This document shows, one piece after another, positions 13,637 through 21,509 of a stretch of DNA of 21,509 nucleotides. Within the stretch, counting starts at the first letter, position 1, and the number at the start of each line of letters is the position of its first letter. The stretch is from JABMRP01 sp964444795 (GTDB lineage: Bacteria > Planctomycetota > Planctomycetia > Pirellulales > Thermoguttaceae), in assembly GCA_964444795.1 (NCBI GenBank), contig CAYUIQ010000158.1, forward strand, positions 1 through 21,509, written 5' to 3'. The notes beneath the pieces are model-generated. The model was not told the origin of the DNA, made no database searches, and saw nothing but the letters and a program-made list of their open reading frames with translations. The position numbers were made by a program, and so were the translations under genes.

Positions 13637-15586
13637 CTAATCGTAAAACAGGAACCCCGGTGTCGTGTAGGTCACCTTGTTGCGCGTGATTGTTCCGTCC
13701 TTGCCACGGGTGATGATCGGGTTCAGCCGCCAATTGTAGACCGCGCTGCCGCGCATCACGGGGATGTCGAGCAACAGGTGGGACATGAAAAGAGCCACGC
13801 CGTTGTTGTGCTTGCCGCGCCAATTTGTACTGTAGAAACTGGCCTGCTCATTCCAGTTTCCCAGGAAGGTCAGGAACGACTGGGCCAGTGACTGGTCGAT
13901 CTCATCCCCGCGATACCCGTCCGGAAACTGCCTGCGCGCTTCGGCCAGCACCCACATCTGGTTGAACGCACTGCAGCCGCGTCCCTTGAATTGTCCATTC
14001 GCACCATCCAGCGTGAAATCGATCAGCGCCTTGTGATCCGGGATCGGCCAGTCATAGGTGCAGTAGGTGACCGCCATCTTCATATTGCCGTCGGCGGTGC
14101 CGCCTTTCCCCCACCGCCCGTTGACAAACTTCTCATCGAGCATTCCGTGGAGCATCAGGGTGATTTCGTCTTTTGCCGGATCCCTGCCTTTGGCGAGCAC
14201 GACCTCGGCGTGACTTTTCATTGCCTTGCCCAGTTGATTGCATACCTGGTAAGTATTGCCGTTCCAGTTATAGGAGTTAAACAACTTGATCGCGGCCTCC
14301 TTGGTCGGCAGCGGATCGCCGCCATGCAAGCCTCCCGGAGGCAGCGAGTAGCGATCGGCCGTGAAGACCCGGTTCCGGCTGATCCAGTCATAGCTGTGGC
14401 TCATATAGGCCGGGTCTTTTCTGACGGCGCCGTGGTTGGGACCGTTTATAAGATTGGTTTCGGGGTCAATATGTTTGTTGATCCCGCCGATCCACTCATC
14501 CATCACCTGGTCTTCGTTTTCGATCCAGGGCGGCTCAAATCCGAGTGCGCGAATCTCACCGTAATAAGCAAGGGCATCTGAACTGGTCGCCCACAAAGAG
14601 TATTCCTTGTCTGCCGGGGCATACTTGAAGAGCCAGCTTCCCGGTTCGGCGCGGGTTGCCTCGAAGAAGCTCCACGACCGCTTCAGCCGGGCGGCCATCT
14701 CGCTGAAAATGTCCTCGCAACCGACCCGCCCGGTCAGCGGCGAGACGGGCGGGGCGTGCTTGTCCAGGGCGAACACCGCGTTGGCTTCCGGATCGTAGTA
14801 ATAGACCTTCTCGCGCGGCCACTGATCGGCGGGGATCACGATATGCGCCCGGCCGGCATGATCCAGTGTGTTGCCTTTCCAGACGACCTCGCAGGCCGGC
14901 TCCTTCTTCCACGACGAGGTGACCACCGCCGGATAGCGGTCGATCGAGTTGGTACCGAACGTGCAGCCCTCGATCCGCAGGTCGACAAACCGCGTCCTTT
15001 TCGACTTGCCGGTGACTTGGCAGATAATCCCGCCGTTGGTCTGGTTGCCCGTGAAGCGGTACATCCCGCGGACGTCGCGGATTTCGAGGTTCTTCAGATA
15101 GATATGCGGCACGTCGCCGGCGTCCTCGGCCGTCACGTAGACCGCCCGGCGAATGGCCCGGCCTGCGTCGTCCCAACCGCCACCGTCGGTGTTGGTGACC
15201 GTCAGGTTGCGTATTTCCCAGTGGTGCTGGTTGTGCAGGCGGATGGTGTTCTCGACCGTGCCGTGGCCGGCCACGACCGGGTTGGCCCCGTCGCCGTAGC
15301 GGTCGATCACGATCGGTCTGCCCTCGGCGCCGGAACCTCTCGGATGCAACGGCCCGGCGAACCGGCAACCGGCCTTCAGCAGGATCTTGTCGCCGGGCTT
15401 CAGCTCGATGCCGTTGAGTTTCGCCACCGACTTCCACGCGGATTGGGCCGAGGTGCCCTTGTGATCGTCACTGCCGCCGCTGGAGTCGACGTAGTAGGTC
15501 GTGTCACCGGGGGACGTGGCCGCGCCGCCGAAAACCAGGCAGGAGAGAATCGCGGCATGGAACACGCACCATCGCATTCGGTTCAC
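13637..15586 (-). CDS. Secreted chimeric protein: partial beta-helix joined to an unknown C-terminal domain
   Basis: The product has 649 residues. Residues 1-~25 are a signal peptide. Residues ~30-250 look like the start of a right-handed parallel beta-helix (YYVDSSGGSDDHKGTSAQSA, KPGDKILLKAGCRFAG, then repeating strands such as NTIRLHNQHHWEIRNLTVTN and HIYLKNLEIRDVRG), as in pectate-lyase-like and glycosidase proteins. The helix pattern stops near residue 250. The rest, rich in Trp, Tyr and helices (SWSFFEATRAEPGSWLFKYA, GGLHGGDPLP, GRWGKGGTADGNMKMAVTYC), suggests an alpha/alpha fold, but I cannot name the family. The GTG start at 15586 is set by AAGGAG 7 nt upstream. It lies 24 bp after the esterase/propeller gene in a likely operon. 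Function: probably polysaccharide binding or cleavage, unproven. Confidence 0.75.
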   Translation of the reverse strand: MNRMRWCVFHAAILSCLVFGGAATSPGDTTYYVDSSGGSDDHKGTSAQSAWKSVAKLNGIELKPGDKILLKAGCRFAGPLHPRGSGAEGRPIVIDRYGDGANPVVAGHGTVENTIRLHNQHHWEIRNLTVTNTDGGGWDDAGRAIRRAVYVTAEDAGDVPHIYLKNLEIRDVRGMYRFTGNQTNGGIICQVTGKSKRTRFVDLRIEGCTFGTNSIDRYPAVVTSSWKKEPACEVVWKGNTLDHAGRAHIVIPADQWPREKVYYYDPEANAVFALDKHAPPVSPLTGRVGCEDIFSEMAARLKRSWSFFEATRAEPGSWLFKYAPADKEYSLWATSSDALAYYGEIRALGFEPPWIENEDQVMDEWIGGINKHIDPETNLINGPNHGAVRKDPAYMSHSYDWISRNRVFTADRYSLPPGGLHGGDPLPTKEAAIKLFNSYNWNGNTYQVCNQLGKAMKSHAEVVLAKGRDPAKDEITLMLHGMLDEKFVNGRWGKGGTADGNMKMAVTYCTYDWPIPDHKALIDFTLDGANGQFKGRGCSAFNQMWVLAEARRQFPDGYRGDEIDQSLAQSFLTFLGNWNEQASFYSTNWRGKHNNGVALFMSHLLLDIPVMRGSAVYNWRLNPIITRGKDGTITRNKVTYTTPGFLFYD

Positions 15587-15593
15587 GTCATGG

Positions 15594-15599
15594 CTCCTT
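15594..15599 (-). promoter_or_regulatory. Shine-Dalgarno sequence fixing a GTG start
   Basis: AAGGAG on the minus strand with a 7-nt spacer to the GTG at 15586. An ATG in another frame (15591) lies in the spacer but meets a TGA after two codons, so the GTG is the working start. Confidence 0.6.
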
Positions 15600-15610
15600 A
15601 TCTCGCAGTC

Positions 15611-17524
15611 TTATTCCTTCACAAAGGCCAGACCGATGGCGTACTGGGCTTTGATACGGTTCTTTGCCTCCGGGTTCAACGTCCAGCCGTTGTAGTACAA
15701 TCGCCACTGGCCATTGACCAGGACCGGACACGGATGCTGCAGGAAGATCCCGTCGAAGTCCTTGTTGTTGCCCGTCGGCTGGAACACCGGGTTGTGCGGG
15801 TACTTCTCCCAGGGCCCTTCCGGACGCCGGGCGCGAGCCAGGCCAAAGGCCATCCGGTTCTTGCCGGAGTACTTCCGGCCGTGATTGTTGGTGCTTCCCG
15901 AGTAGAGCATGAAATACCAGTCACCGATCTTCGTCACGCTGCATTGGCTGACCATGCCGTCGTCCCATGAATCGGGGGTGCGCTGGGACGTTGTCAACAC
16001 CGGGCTCTTCGGCGAATCGGTCCAGGTGATGCCGTCGTTGCTGGTGGCCACGCCAATTGCGTAACCATCCGGGTTCTTGGGATGATGGTAGTCGAACCCG
16101 ACATCGTAATACATGGTCCAGGTGTCGCCTTCTTGAATCACGCAGTCGGGGAACGCCCGCGTGCCGTCAATGCGGGAATCCTCGGAGCGGAAAATCGGCT
16201 CCGGCTCCTTCTTCCAATGCACCAAGTCGATGGAACGAGCCAAGCCGATGCTTTCCCGTTTGCCCTTCTTGCCGAAATAGTAGAGCCAGACTTCGTCTTC
16301 CCGGATGACGGCCGCCTTGGCCAGGTTGTAGCTTCCTTCCCATGGCATTTCGGGCTTCAGGAGATAGTCGTGGTGCGGTCGTTTCCACGCAAGTCCGTCA
16401 TCACTGACCGCCAGCTTGGTCACCATCGGCTGACTGGTCTGGAGAAACATGGTCCATTTCCCCTTCCACCGGATCACCGTCTGTGGACCGTTCTGGATCG
16501 AGTAGGTCTCTTTGCCCTCGAGCCGGATAATGGGATTCTCTTCATGCCGGGTCCAGGGACCGACAAACGGTCCCCATGAGTCGGTTGCGTTCTCGGACGA
16601 GACGGTCTCCTTCAGTGCAAGTATTCGATGGCTGAGTTCCAGGTAAGCCTTGCTGCTCAGATGGCCGTTGTTGTCGGTCCAGGCCCAGGCTTTGAAGTTC
16701 TTTTCGTTGGAGCCGAGATCCAGGTCCAGCAGGTGGGCATGGGGATCTTCTTTGGTGACTTCGACCTGCGCGCCGAGGATCGGCACGAAGCTCTCATCCC
16801 CATGCTGAAAGAGATGTTTTCTAACGAAGATCCGCAGGTCCGGTATCCCGGTGTCTTTACGCAGCGCCGCAAACAGCGCCCGCAGGTTCTTCGCGTAGTC
16901 CCGCGCCTTCGGCCGGTCCGACTCGCCCTGATCCCAGTAGAGCCCGATGACTCGGATTTCGTCATAACGCTTCCGCAGATCCAGCATGGCGGCGCGATAG
17001 TCTCGCATGAATGCGACATAGTCTGGTCCGCCACCCGCCGCCCATTGGGTATGCAGATTGTGTCCGCCCGGGCCGTGCTTGACGAAATACTTGTCGAGGT
17101 TCGGATATTGCCTCTCCAGCAGCATCGCCATCGGCAGTTCGATACCGTGACGGTTCGGATCGCCGTAACCGCCCCGCAAATTCTCACCCGGTGCGAAGGG
17201 TTCAAAGGGACCCCGCTCGCCGGGTTTCCAGATGTAGCTTCTTGGGTACGCGTCCTTGGTGATCGGTATACCCACTTCCTTGGCGGTCGACCCGGGAATC
17301 GTGGGATGCTTCTCGGCCATACCGGACCGCACGTTACTCTCGGGCGAGAACGCGGCCACGCCGCCGGCATTGGATTGGCCCGCGATCAGGAAGACCAGGG
17401 CGGTACGCTTTGATGGATCAGGCTTATCGGGCTGGGGCCCGACATTGCCCGGCCCTTGTGCCCTGACGAGATGACTCGCAAACACAACGGCACAGAATAC
17501 CGCGAATAACTGTACGGTTCTCAT
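15611..17524 (-). CDS. Secreted SASA/CE6-like acetylesterase fused to a GH43-like beta-propeller
   Basis: The product has 637 residues in two modules. A signal peptide (MRTVQLFAVFCAVVFASHLVRAQ) precedes an SGNH-type esterase domain of the sialate-O-acetylesterase/CE6 group. Its signs are FLIAGQSNAGG with the likely nucleophile Ser51, YWDQGESD (197-203), and DNNGHLSSKAY with Asp284 and His288 completing a possible triad. From about residue 320 a five-bladed propeller begins, with repeated DDGLAWKRP, DLVHWKKEP, DGITWTDSP and WRLYYNGWT motifs like GH43/GH32/GH117/GH130-type glycosidases; the family and catalytic acids are not resolved. Together they suggest removal of acetyl groups coupled to glycan binding or cleavage. 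The ATG at 17524 is chosen over the overlapping GTG at 17548 because it gives a clean signal peptide and has GAGGG upstream. Gap to the preceding gene: 20 bp. Confidence 0.82.
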   Translation of the reverse strand: MRTVQLFAVFCAVVFASHLVRAQGPGNVGPQPDKPDPSKRTALVFLIAGQSNAGGVAAFSPESNVRSGMAEKHPTIPGSTAKEVGIPITKDAYPRSYIWKPGERGPFEPFAPGENLRGGYGDPNRHGIELPMAMLLERQYPNLDKYFVKHGPGGHNLHTQWAAGGGPDYVAFMRDYRAAMLDLRKRYDEIRVIGLYWDQGESDRPKARDYAKNLRALFAALRKDTGIPDLRIFVRKHLFQHGDESFVPILGAQVEVTKEDPHAHLLDLDLGSNEKNFKAWAWTDNNGHLSSKAYLELSHRILALKETVSSENATDSWGPFVGPWTRHEENPIIRLEGKETYSIQNGPQTVIRWKGKWTMFLQTSQPMVTKLAVSDDGLAWKRPHHDYLLKPEMPWEGSYNLAKAAVIREDEVWLYYFGKKGKRESIGLARSIDLVHWKKEPEPIFRSEDSRIDGTRAFPDCVIQEGDTWTMYYDVGFDYHHPKNPDGYAIGVATSNDGITWTDSPKSPVLTTSQRTPDSWDDGMVSQCSVTKIGDWYFMLYSGSTNNHGRKYSGKNRMAFGLARARRPEGPWEKYPHNPVFQPTGNNKDFDGIFLQHPCPVLVNGQWRLYYNGWTLNPEAKNRIKAQYAIGLAFVKE

Positions 17525-17544
17525 TCCGTAATACCCTCTCCGTT

Positions 17545-19746
17545 TCACTTTGGACGATCATTCGTCAATTGGCCGCGGGGCGTCATTACATACGCGAACT
17601 GCGTCAGTTTTGCCGCGCCCGGCGTGTCGCTGGCCAGATCCAATCGGCGAATAAACCGCTGCTCCGGCGCGACACATGCCACGAGGACCTGCTCGCCGGG
17701 CCGAAGCGTGTATGTGTAGTCTTTCGTATCCTTGTCGTGCCAGGTGTCGTGAAGGGTCGCGGTTACGGTAACACGGGCCACCTTCGCGCCGCGATTGACC
17801 AACAGCAACCCGGCTTTGTCCAGAACGTCCTTGAAGCCACCATAAGTAGCCGTGCTGATCTCCTGGTGTTTGCCGGAGAATTTCCGGCGATAGGGCCCGT
17901 TGAAGGGCATTGCCTCGGCGAGCGTCGGGATCTTGTTGATGAAATCGGAGGCGATCAGTTCAAGTTGGTCGATAGGCAATCCGCCTGACGAGCTAATGGC
18001 CTCTTTGCGGCGGGAAAGAAACAGCGTTCTCTCGCCGCGCTTGCCATAGGAGAGCGCCACGCTTGCGGCGGGTTTACTCAGCTTGGTGCAATCCCAGACG
18101 CCGGCGCGGTTCTCGGTGATTGCTCGCCGGAGATCGCCATGCCAACGCGCGGCGGACATGCCGGAGACCGGCACCATGCTTAGCTCCGTCACGCTGCTAT
18201 TGGTCGCGATGGGCGCGGTACACTTTGCCCCTTCATCCAAAAGGGCGAGCCGGCGATCGAGTTCCAGCAGATCGAGCATCCAGGCATCGGTCGATTTGCC
18301 CGTCACGCGTTCAATCTCATAGAAATCATCGTGGCTGGTAATCTTCGGCAAGGGCGATGATTCGTCAAGAAACATATCCACGCACAGTCGGCCAAAGTGT
18401 TCGGCCCGATGCAGGTAGGCAGCGTTTCCCGTCAGGTCATGAGCCACGAACATCAACCCGATCGCGTCCGACATGTTCGCTCCCCAAACGGCCCACTGCA
18501 CCTCGGGGTTGATGCTCATGTACATCTCGGCCGTATTGAGCACGGCTTGGTGATAGCGCTCACGGACGGCCGGCGAGTCGCTGCGCCGGGCTCGCCCGTA
18601 CAACAGCAGGGCCTTCTCCGCATAGTGCTTGCGATCCTGCCATGGCCCGCCCAGAATGTCGGGCCGCTCAGTGTTGTACTGGCCGTTGTCGCGCCGGTAG
18701 CTCATCACGAGTCCGATTCGCTTCACATCCAGCCGTTGCTCCGCCCGGCTGAGGAAATCGGCATCGGCGGCGCGGCCGTAGTCGCGCATCTTCGCCACCA
18801 GTTCCGGATCCTTGGACTTCATCGATTCAGCGGCATCATCGAGGATATTCGCGGCGACCATGTATCCCTGATACCAGACCCACTCTTGATAGGACGTGCA
18901 TGGCGCCATCCGGCCGGTCTTGGGGTCGCGCAAACTTTCCCAACGATTGAGGATTGTGGCAATGGCCCGTTTGTACTCCGGATCGGGATTGGCCAGATAG
19001 GCTTCCGTCCAGGTGGCGATCATCGCCGAGCCGGGCCATGGGAATTCCATGCCGCCGCCCGGTCCATGGCTATTGGAGTTCGCATGCCGATTGAAGTCGC
19101 CGGTCTTCTTGTCCTTGACATAGTGATCCCAGAGCCCCATGGCATACAATTGCAGCGCGTCTGAATTCAGTTTCCAAAACGGCCACGGCCTGTTGAATTC
19201 AAACGTCCCACCGCCTCCCTCCCGGGTTACATTCCAGGATGTATGGGTACCCCAGGGATAGAGCCCGATTCCGGTTTGCGCGTTGGCCATCCACCACGAG
19301 GCGGTCTTGTCGGCCTCCTCGGCGTAACGCTTGTCGCCGGTCACCTCGGTCAACCGGTGCAACAACTGAAGGAGCACCAATTGATCCAGTGGATCGGCAT
19401 TGCCGTAGTTGCGGTCCGAACCGCGGCACTCGCGATCCCGTTCATACCCGGGCATGAACGGCTTCCGTTTGACGTGGGGGAAGGGCGGGGAGATCATCTT
19501 GCCCGTGTGCCGGTCGATCCCGGTCACGAACAGCGGCGAGGGCTTGCCGTAGACGTCGCGACCGTGTTGGATCATGTAGTCGGCGTAGGCCTTGGCGATG
19601 GCCGTGTAGTTGTAGTCGGCCAGTGTCTTGCGCCACTGCCGCTGCTTCTCGGGCGTCAGCGGTGAGTGGGGAGACGCCTTATCTTGTGCCGGAGAGATTG
19701 CGGCGGTTGCTAGCAGCAAGGCCGTTACGAGTAAGGCTCTCTTCAT
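17545..19746 (-). CDS. Secreted alpha/alpha-barrel-like protein, possible polysaccharide lyase or hydrolase
   Basis: This 733-residue exported protein has the signal peptide MKRALLVTALLLATAAISPAQ. The central ~480 residues are helical, with aromatic-rich repeats spaced like an (alpha/alpha)6 toroid: YNYTAIAKAYADYMIQHGRD, DPLDQLVLLQLLHRLTEVTGDKRYAEEADKTASWWM, YKRAIATILNRWESLRDP, YHQAVLNTAEMYMSINPEVQ and AYLHRAEHFGRLCVDMF. A C-terminal beta-rich part (LLLVNRGAKVARVTVTATLH, YTYTLRPGEQVLVACV) resembles the sandwich that often follows such toroids. I cannot name the family; pectate-lyase-like enzymes or unsaturated-glycan hydrolases are possibilities. The ATG at 19746 has AAGGA 8 nt upstream; the longer frame to 19791 runs through a hairpin. 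It is probably the first gene of the four-gene set. Confidence 0.75.
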   Translation of the reverse strand: MKRALLVTALLLATAAISPAQDKASPHSPLTPEKQRQWRKTLADYNYTAIAKAYADYMIQHGRDVYGKPSPLFVTGIDRHTGKMISPPFPHVKRKPFMPGYERDRECRGSDRNYGNADPLDQLVLLQLLHRLTEVTGDKRYAEEADKTASWWMANAQTGIGLYPWGTHTSWNVTREGGGGTFEFNRPWPFWKLNSDALQLYAMGLWDHYVKDKKTGDFNRHANSNSHGPGGGMEFPWPGSAMIATWTEAYLANPDPEYKRAIATILNRWESLRDPKTGRMAPCTSYQEWVWYQGYMVAANILDDAAESMKSKDPELVAKMRDYGRAADADFLSRAEQRLDVKRIGLVMSYRRDNGQYNTERPDILGGPWQDRKHYAEKALLLYGRARRSDSPAVRERYHQAVLNTAEMYMSINPEVQWAVWGANMSDAIGLMFVAHDLTGNAAYLHRAEHFGRLCVDMFLDESSPLPKITSHDDFYEIERVTGKSTDAWMLDLLELDRRLALLDEGAKCTAPIATNSSVTELSMVPVSGMSAARWHGDLRRAITENRAGVWDCTKLSKPAASVALSYGKRGERTLFLSRRKEAISSSGGLPIDQLELIASDFINKIPTLAEAMPFNGPYRRKFSGKHQEISTATYGGFKDVLDKAGLLLVNRGAKVARVTVTATLHDTWHDKDTKDYTYTLRPGEQVLVACVAPEQRFIRRLDLASDTPGAAKLTQFAYVMTPRGQLTNDRPK

Positions 19747-19766
19747 GCGATTCGTCCTTTTCTTTC

Positions 19767-19796
19767 GTGGCATGGGCCCCCGGGATCCCATGCTAC
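19767..19796. repeat. Palindromic hairpin between pyk and the carbohydrate cluster
   Basis: GTGGCATGGG (19767-19776) pairs with CCCATGCTAC (19787-19796) with one mismatch around a 10-nt GC-rich loop. It lies downstream of the pyruvate kinase stop and upstream of the next start, so it could act as a weak terminator for pyk, but it lacks a T-run on the minus strand. A dispersed repeat is an equal possibility. Confidence 0.5.
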
Positions 19797-19839
19797 GTTG
19801 GTGAGCAGACGTTACCTGGAATAGCCCCCGCGCTGACCC

Positions 19840-21297
19840 CTACGGAATCTCATGCACCACGATCGCGTTGTGGGCCGTCACCGATAGCCCCGTGCCGGAG
19901 ACGAGCACCAGACGGTCGCCCGAGGCCAAGTGCCCTGCCGAGGTGGCCCGGTCGACGACCCCTTCGAGTAGCCGGGCGTTGTCGTCGGTGGGTACGTCGG
20001 CCACCGGGATCACGCCCCAGTAGAGACACATGCGGCGGAGCGTGGCCGGCGAATCACTCAATCCCACGGCAGGAACGAAGTAGCGGTTCTTCGACAGCGC
20101 CAAGGCGGTCGCCCCGCTGACACTGGCCACCACGACCATCTTCGCATCAAGCCGCTCGGCCAAACGTCCAGCGCTGCCCACGGTGGCCCAGGTAATCGGA
20201 TCGATCCCCTGGGCGGCCGTGTCGGATACCGATTGCTCGCGGCGGCGCCACATCGGCTCGGTGGCCAGGGCGATGCGGTGCATCATCTCGACGGCCTGGC
20301 GCGGATACCGGCCGATGGCCGTCTCGCCGGAGAGCATACAGGCGTCGGCCCCGTCGAGAATGGCGTTGGCCACGTCGGTCACCTCCGCCCGGGTGGGGAT
20401 CCGCGATCGCTGCATACTGTCGAGCATCTGCGTGGCCGTGATCACCGGCTTGCAGTGGCGATGGCAGGTGGCGATGATCTCCTTCTGCACGACGGCCACT
20501 CGGGCGATGTCGATTTCCACGCCCAGGTCGCCCCGGGCCACCATCAGTCCGTCGGCGGCCCGCACGATTTCATCGAGGTTTTCCAAGGCCTCGGGCTTCT
20601 CGATCTTGGCGATCACCTGGGGCGTCGAGTCGGCATCGTCGGGCGTATGCGTGGCGAGGTGCGCCTTGAGCTGGCGAATCTCCTCGGCGGCGCGGACGAA
20701 GCTCAGGCCGACGAAATCGATCCCCGCGCCGGCGGCCCAGGCGGCGTTGTCGAGATCGGCCGGTCCCAGAGCCGGCACGCTGAGCTTCACGCCCGGAAGA
20801 TTGACTCCCTGACGACTGCGAATCTCACCCGACTGCACCACCCGGCACTCGGCATAATCGTCGCCCGCCTCCGTTACCGTCAGCGTGACCGACCCGTCGG
20901 CCAACACGACCCGATCGCCGGCGGTCAGTTCGTCGACCAGCGACTCGTAGGTGGTGGTCAGTTGGCCGGGCTCGTGCGACTGGTCGCCGCGGACGAAGCG
21001 GAAGACGGCGCCGTCGTCGCAGGTGAGTTTCCCCTCGGGCAGTTCTCCCAAGCGGATTTTCGGACCGGCCAGATCGACCAGCACGGCGACGATACAATCC
21101 ATCCCACGGGCGGCGCCGCGGATTGCGTCCAGAACCCGCTCGTGCTCGGCGCGGTTTCCATGGGCCATGTTCAGGCGGAAGACGTCGACCCCGGCGGCGA
21201 TCAACTCGGCCAACTGTTCTTCGCTGTCGGTGGCCGGTCCGATCGTGGCGACGATCTTGGTTTGCGAGGGTCGCTGTGGCGTGGGTGCGGCAGACAT
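19840..21297 (-). CDS. pyk: Pyruvate kinase
   Basis: The 485-residue cytoplasmic enzyme converts phosphoenolpyruvate and ADP to pyruvate and ATP, the last step of glycolysis. Motifs in order: TKIVATIGPATDSEEQL (13-29), FRLNMAHG (40-47), DLAGPKIRLG (75-84), the B domain (~87-165), VIAKIEKPEALENLDEI with catalytic Lys231 and Glu233, GLMVARGDLGVEI, and KPVITATQMLDSM with Thr288. Then come PTRAEVTDVANAILDGADACMLSGETAIGRYP and a C-terminal domain ending VVHEIP. Lys80 in GPKIR stands where K+-dependent enzymes carry Glu117 (rabbit muscle numbering), so this is probably the K+-independent type. The ATG at 21297 gives the normal N-terminus; the open frame to 21432 runs through a REP pair. Transcribed alone, as far as visible. 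Confidence 0.95.
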   Translation of the reverse strand: MSAAPTPQRPSQTKIVATIGPATDSEEQLAELIAAGVDVFRLNMAHGNRAEHERVLDAIRGAARGMDCIVAVLVDLAGPKIRLGELPEGKLTCDDGAVFRFVRGDQSHEPGQLTTTYESLVDELTAGDRVVLADGSVTLTVTEAGDDYAECRVVQSGEIRSRQGVNLPGVKLSVPALGPADLDNAAWAAGAGIDFVGLSFVRAAEEIRQLKAHLATHTPDDADSTPQVIAKIEKPEALENLDEIVRAADGLMVARGDLGVEIDIARVAVVQKEIIATCHRHCKPVITATQMLDSMQRSRIPTRAEVTDVANAILDGADACMLSGETAIGRYPRQAVEMMHRIALATEPMWRRREQSVSDTAAQGIDPITWATVGSAGRLAERLDAKMVVVASVSGATALALSKNRYFVPAVGLSDSPATLRRMCLYWGVIPVADVPTDDNARLLEGVVDRATSAGHLASGDRLVLVSGTGLSVTAHNAIVVHEIP

Positions 21298-21350
21298 GCG
21301 TTTGCTCGATTTGGCTGAACTGTCCGATGGCTCGCCGAGGCTGTCGCCGG

Positions 21351-21414
21351 GGTATGACGGGCATCGCAGCCCGTCGATCCGGGACTTCCGACGGGCCGGG
21401 AAGCCCATCGTACC
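21351..21414. repeat. REPIN-like pair of inverted REP hairpins upstream of pyk
   Basis: Two hairpins face each other: 21356-21375 (GACGGGC, 6-nt loop, GCCCGTC, perfect) and 21390-21409 (GACGGGC, 6-nt loop, GCCCATC, one mismatch). The outer ends are inverted repeats, GGTATGACGGGC at 21351-21362 against the complement of 21403-21414, GGTACGATGGGC. Structure and foot sequence match the 10421-10499 element. It lies 54 bp upstream of the pyk ATG, in its leader or promoter region. Beyond it, to the window edge, I see no gene. Confidence 0.75.
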
Positions 21415-21509
21415 GTGGCATTCCCATACCATACCCGAAGTCCCACCGCGTTTCCCAGCCCCCCGGGCTAAGGATCGTGCAAGAAATAAGTGTCACATGA
21501 AGCCAGCGG

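Noticed and set aside
1..21509. tRNA, rRNA and known riboswitches
   Set aside because: No cloverleaf with a TTCRA arm, no rRNA segment and no recognisable riboswitch core was seen on either strand by reading; a covariance-model scan was not possible.

Overview
The window reads as chromosomal DNA of a GC-rich bacterium, most likely a planctomycete of the Pirellulales type. This rests on gene content and style (a futalosine-pathway menaquinone cluster, secreted FG-GAP and beta-helix carbohydrate proteins, a ComB-like protein, many small palindromic intergenic repeats) and not on any rRNA or marker search. No rRNA, tRNA, CRISPR array, transposase gene or phage gene was seen.

Layout. 1-888 (minus): 5' part of a secreted von Willebrand factor A protein of the YfbK type, cut by the window edge. 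1260-1982 (minus): a one-helix membrane protein of unknown function. 2103-5909 (minus): a probable transcription unit comB, then an MFS transporter, then a GH57 alpha-glucan branching enzyme; the last two overlap by 22 nt. 6217-11649 (plus): a menaquinone (futalosine pathway) cluster in the order ubiD-like (mqnL role), ubiE/menG, ubiX-like (mqnM role), ubiA-like (mqnP role), mqnE. 11703-11846 (minus): a 47-residue membrane peptide. 11983-19746 (minus): four exported carbohydrate-active-looking proteins. They are an alpha/alpha-barrel-like protein, a SASA/CE6-like esterase fused to a beta-propeller, a beta-helix joined to an unrelated C-terminal domain, and a calcium-loop FG-GAP protein. 19840-21297 (minus): pyruvate kinase.

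How the genes fit together. MqnE starts the futalosine route by joining dehydrated chorismate to adenosine. MqnB, MqnC and MqnD are not in the window. The UbiA-like prenyltransferase, the UbiD/UbiX pair and MenG carry out the last prenylation, decarboxylation and methylation. The secreted four-gene set looks like a polysaccharide-attack operon for an acetylated polysaccharide, with no transporter or regulator in view.

The most unusual features are two. First, the UbiD-like protein appears to lack all three residues of the catalytic E-R-E triad of UbiD enzymes (Ala278, Asp174 and Thr283 stand at those positions). Second, nearly every gap in and around the menaquinone cluster holds a different palindromic, REP/MITE-like repeat. 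One of these families appears to recur twice elsewhere in the window. A third point is a chimeric beta-helix protein whose N-terminal fold stops abruptly near residue 250.
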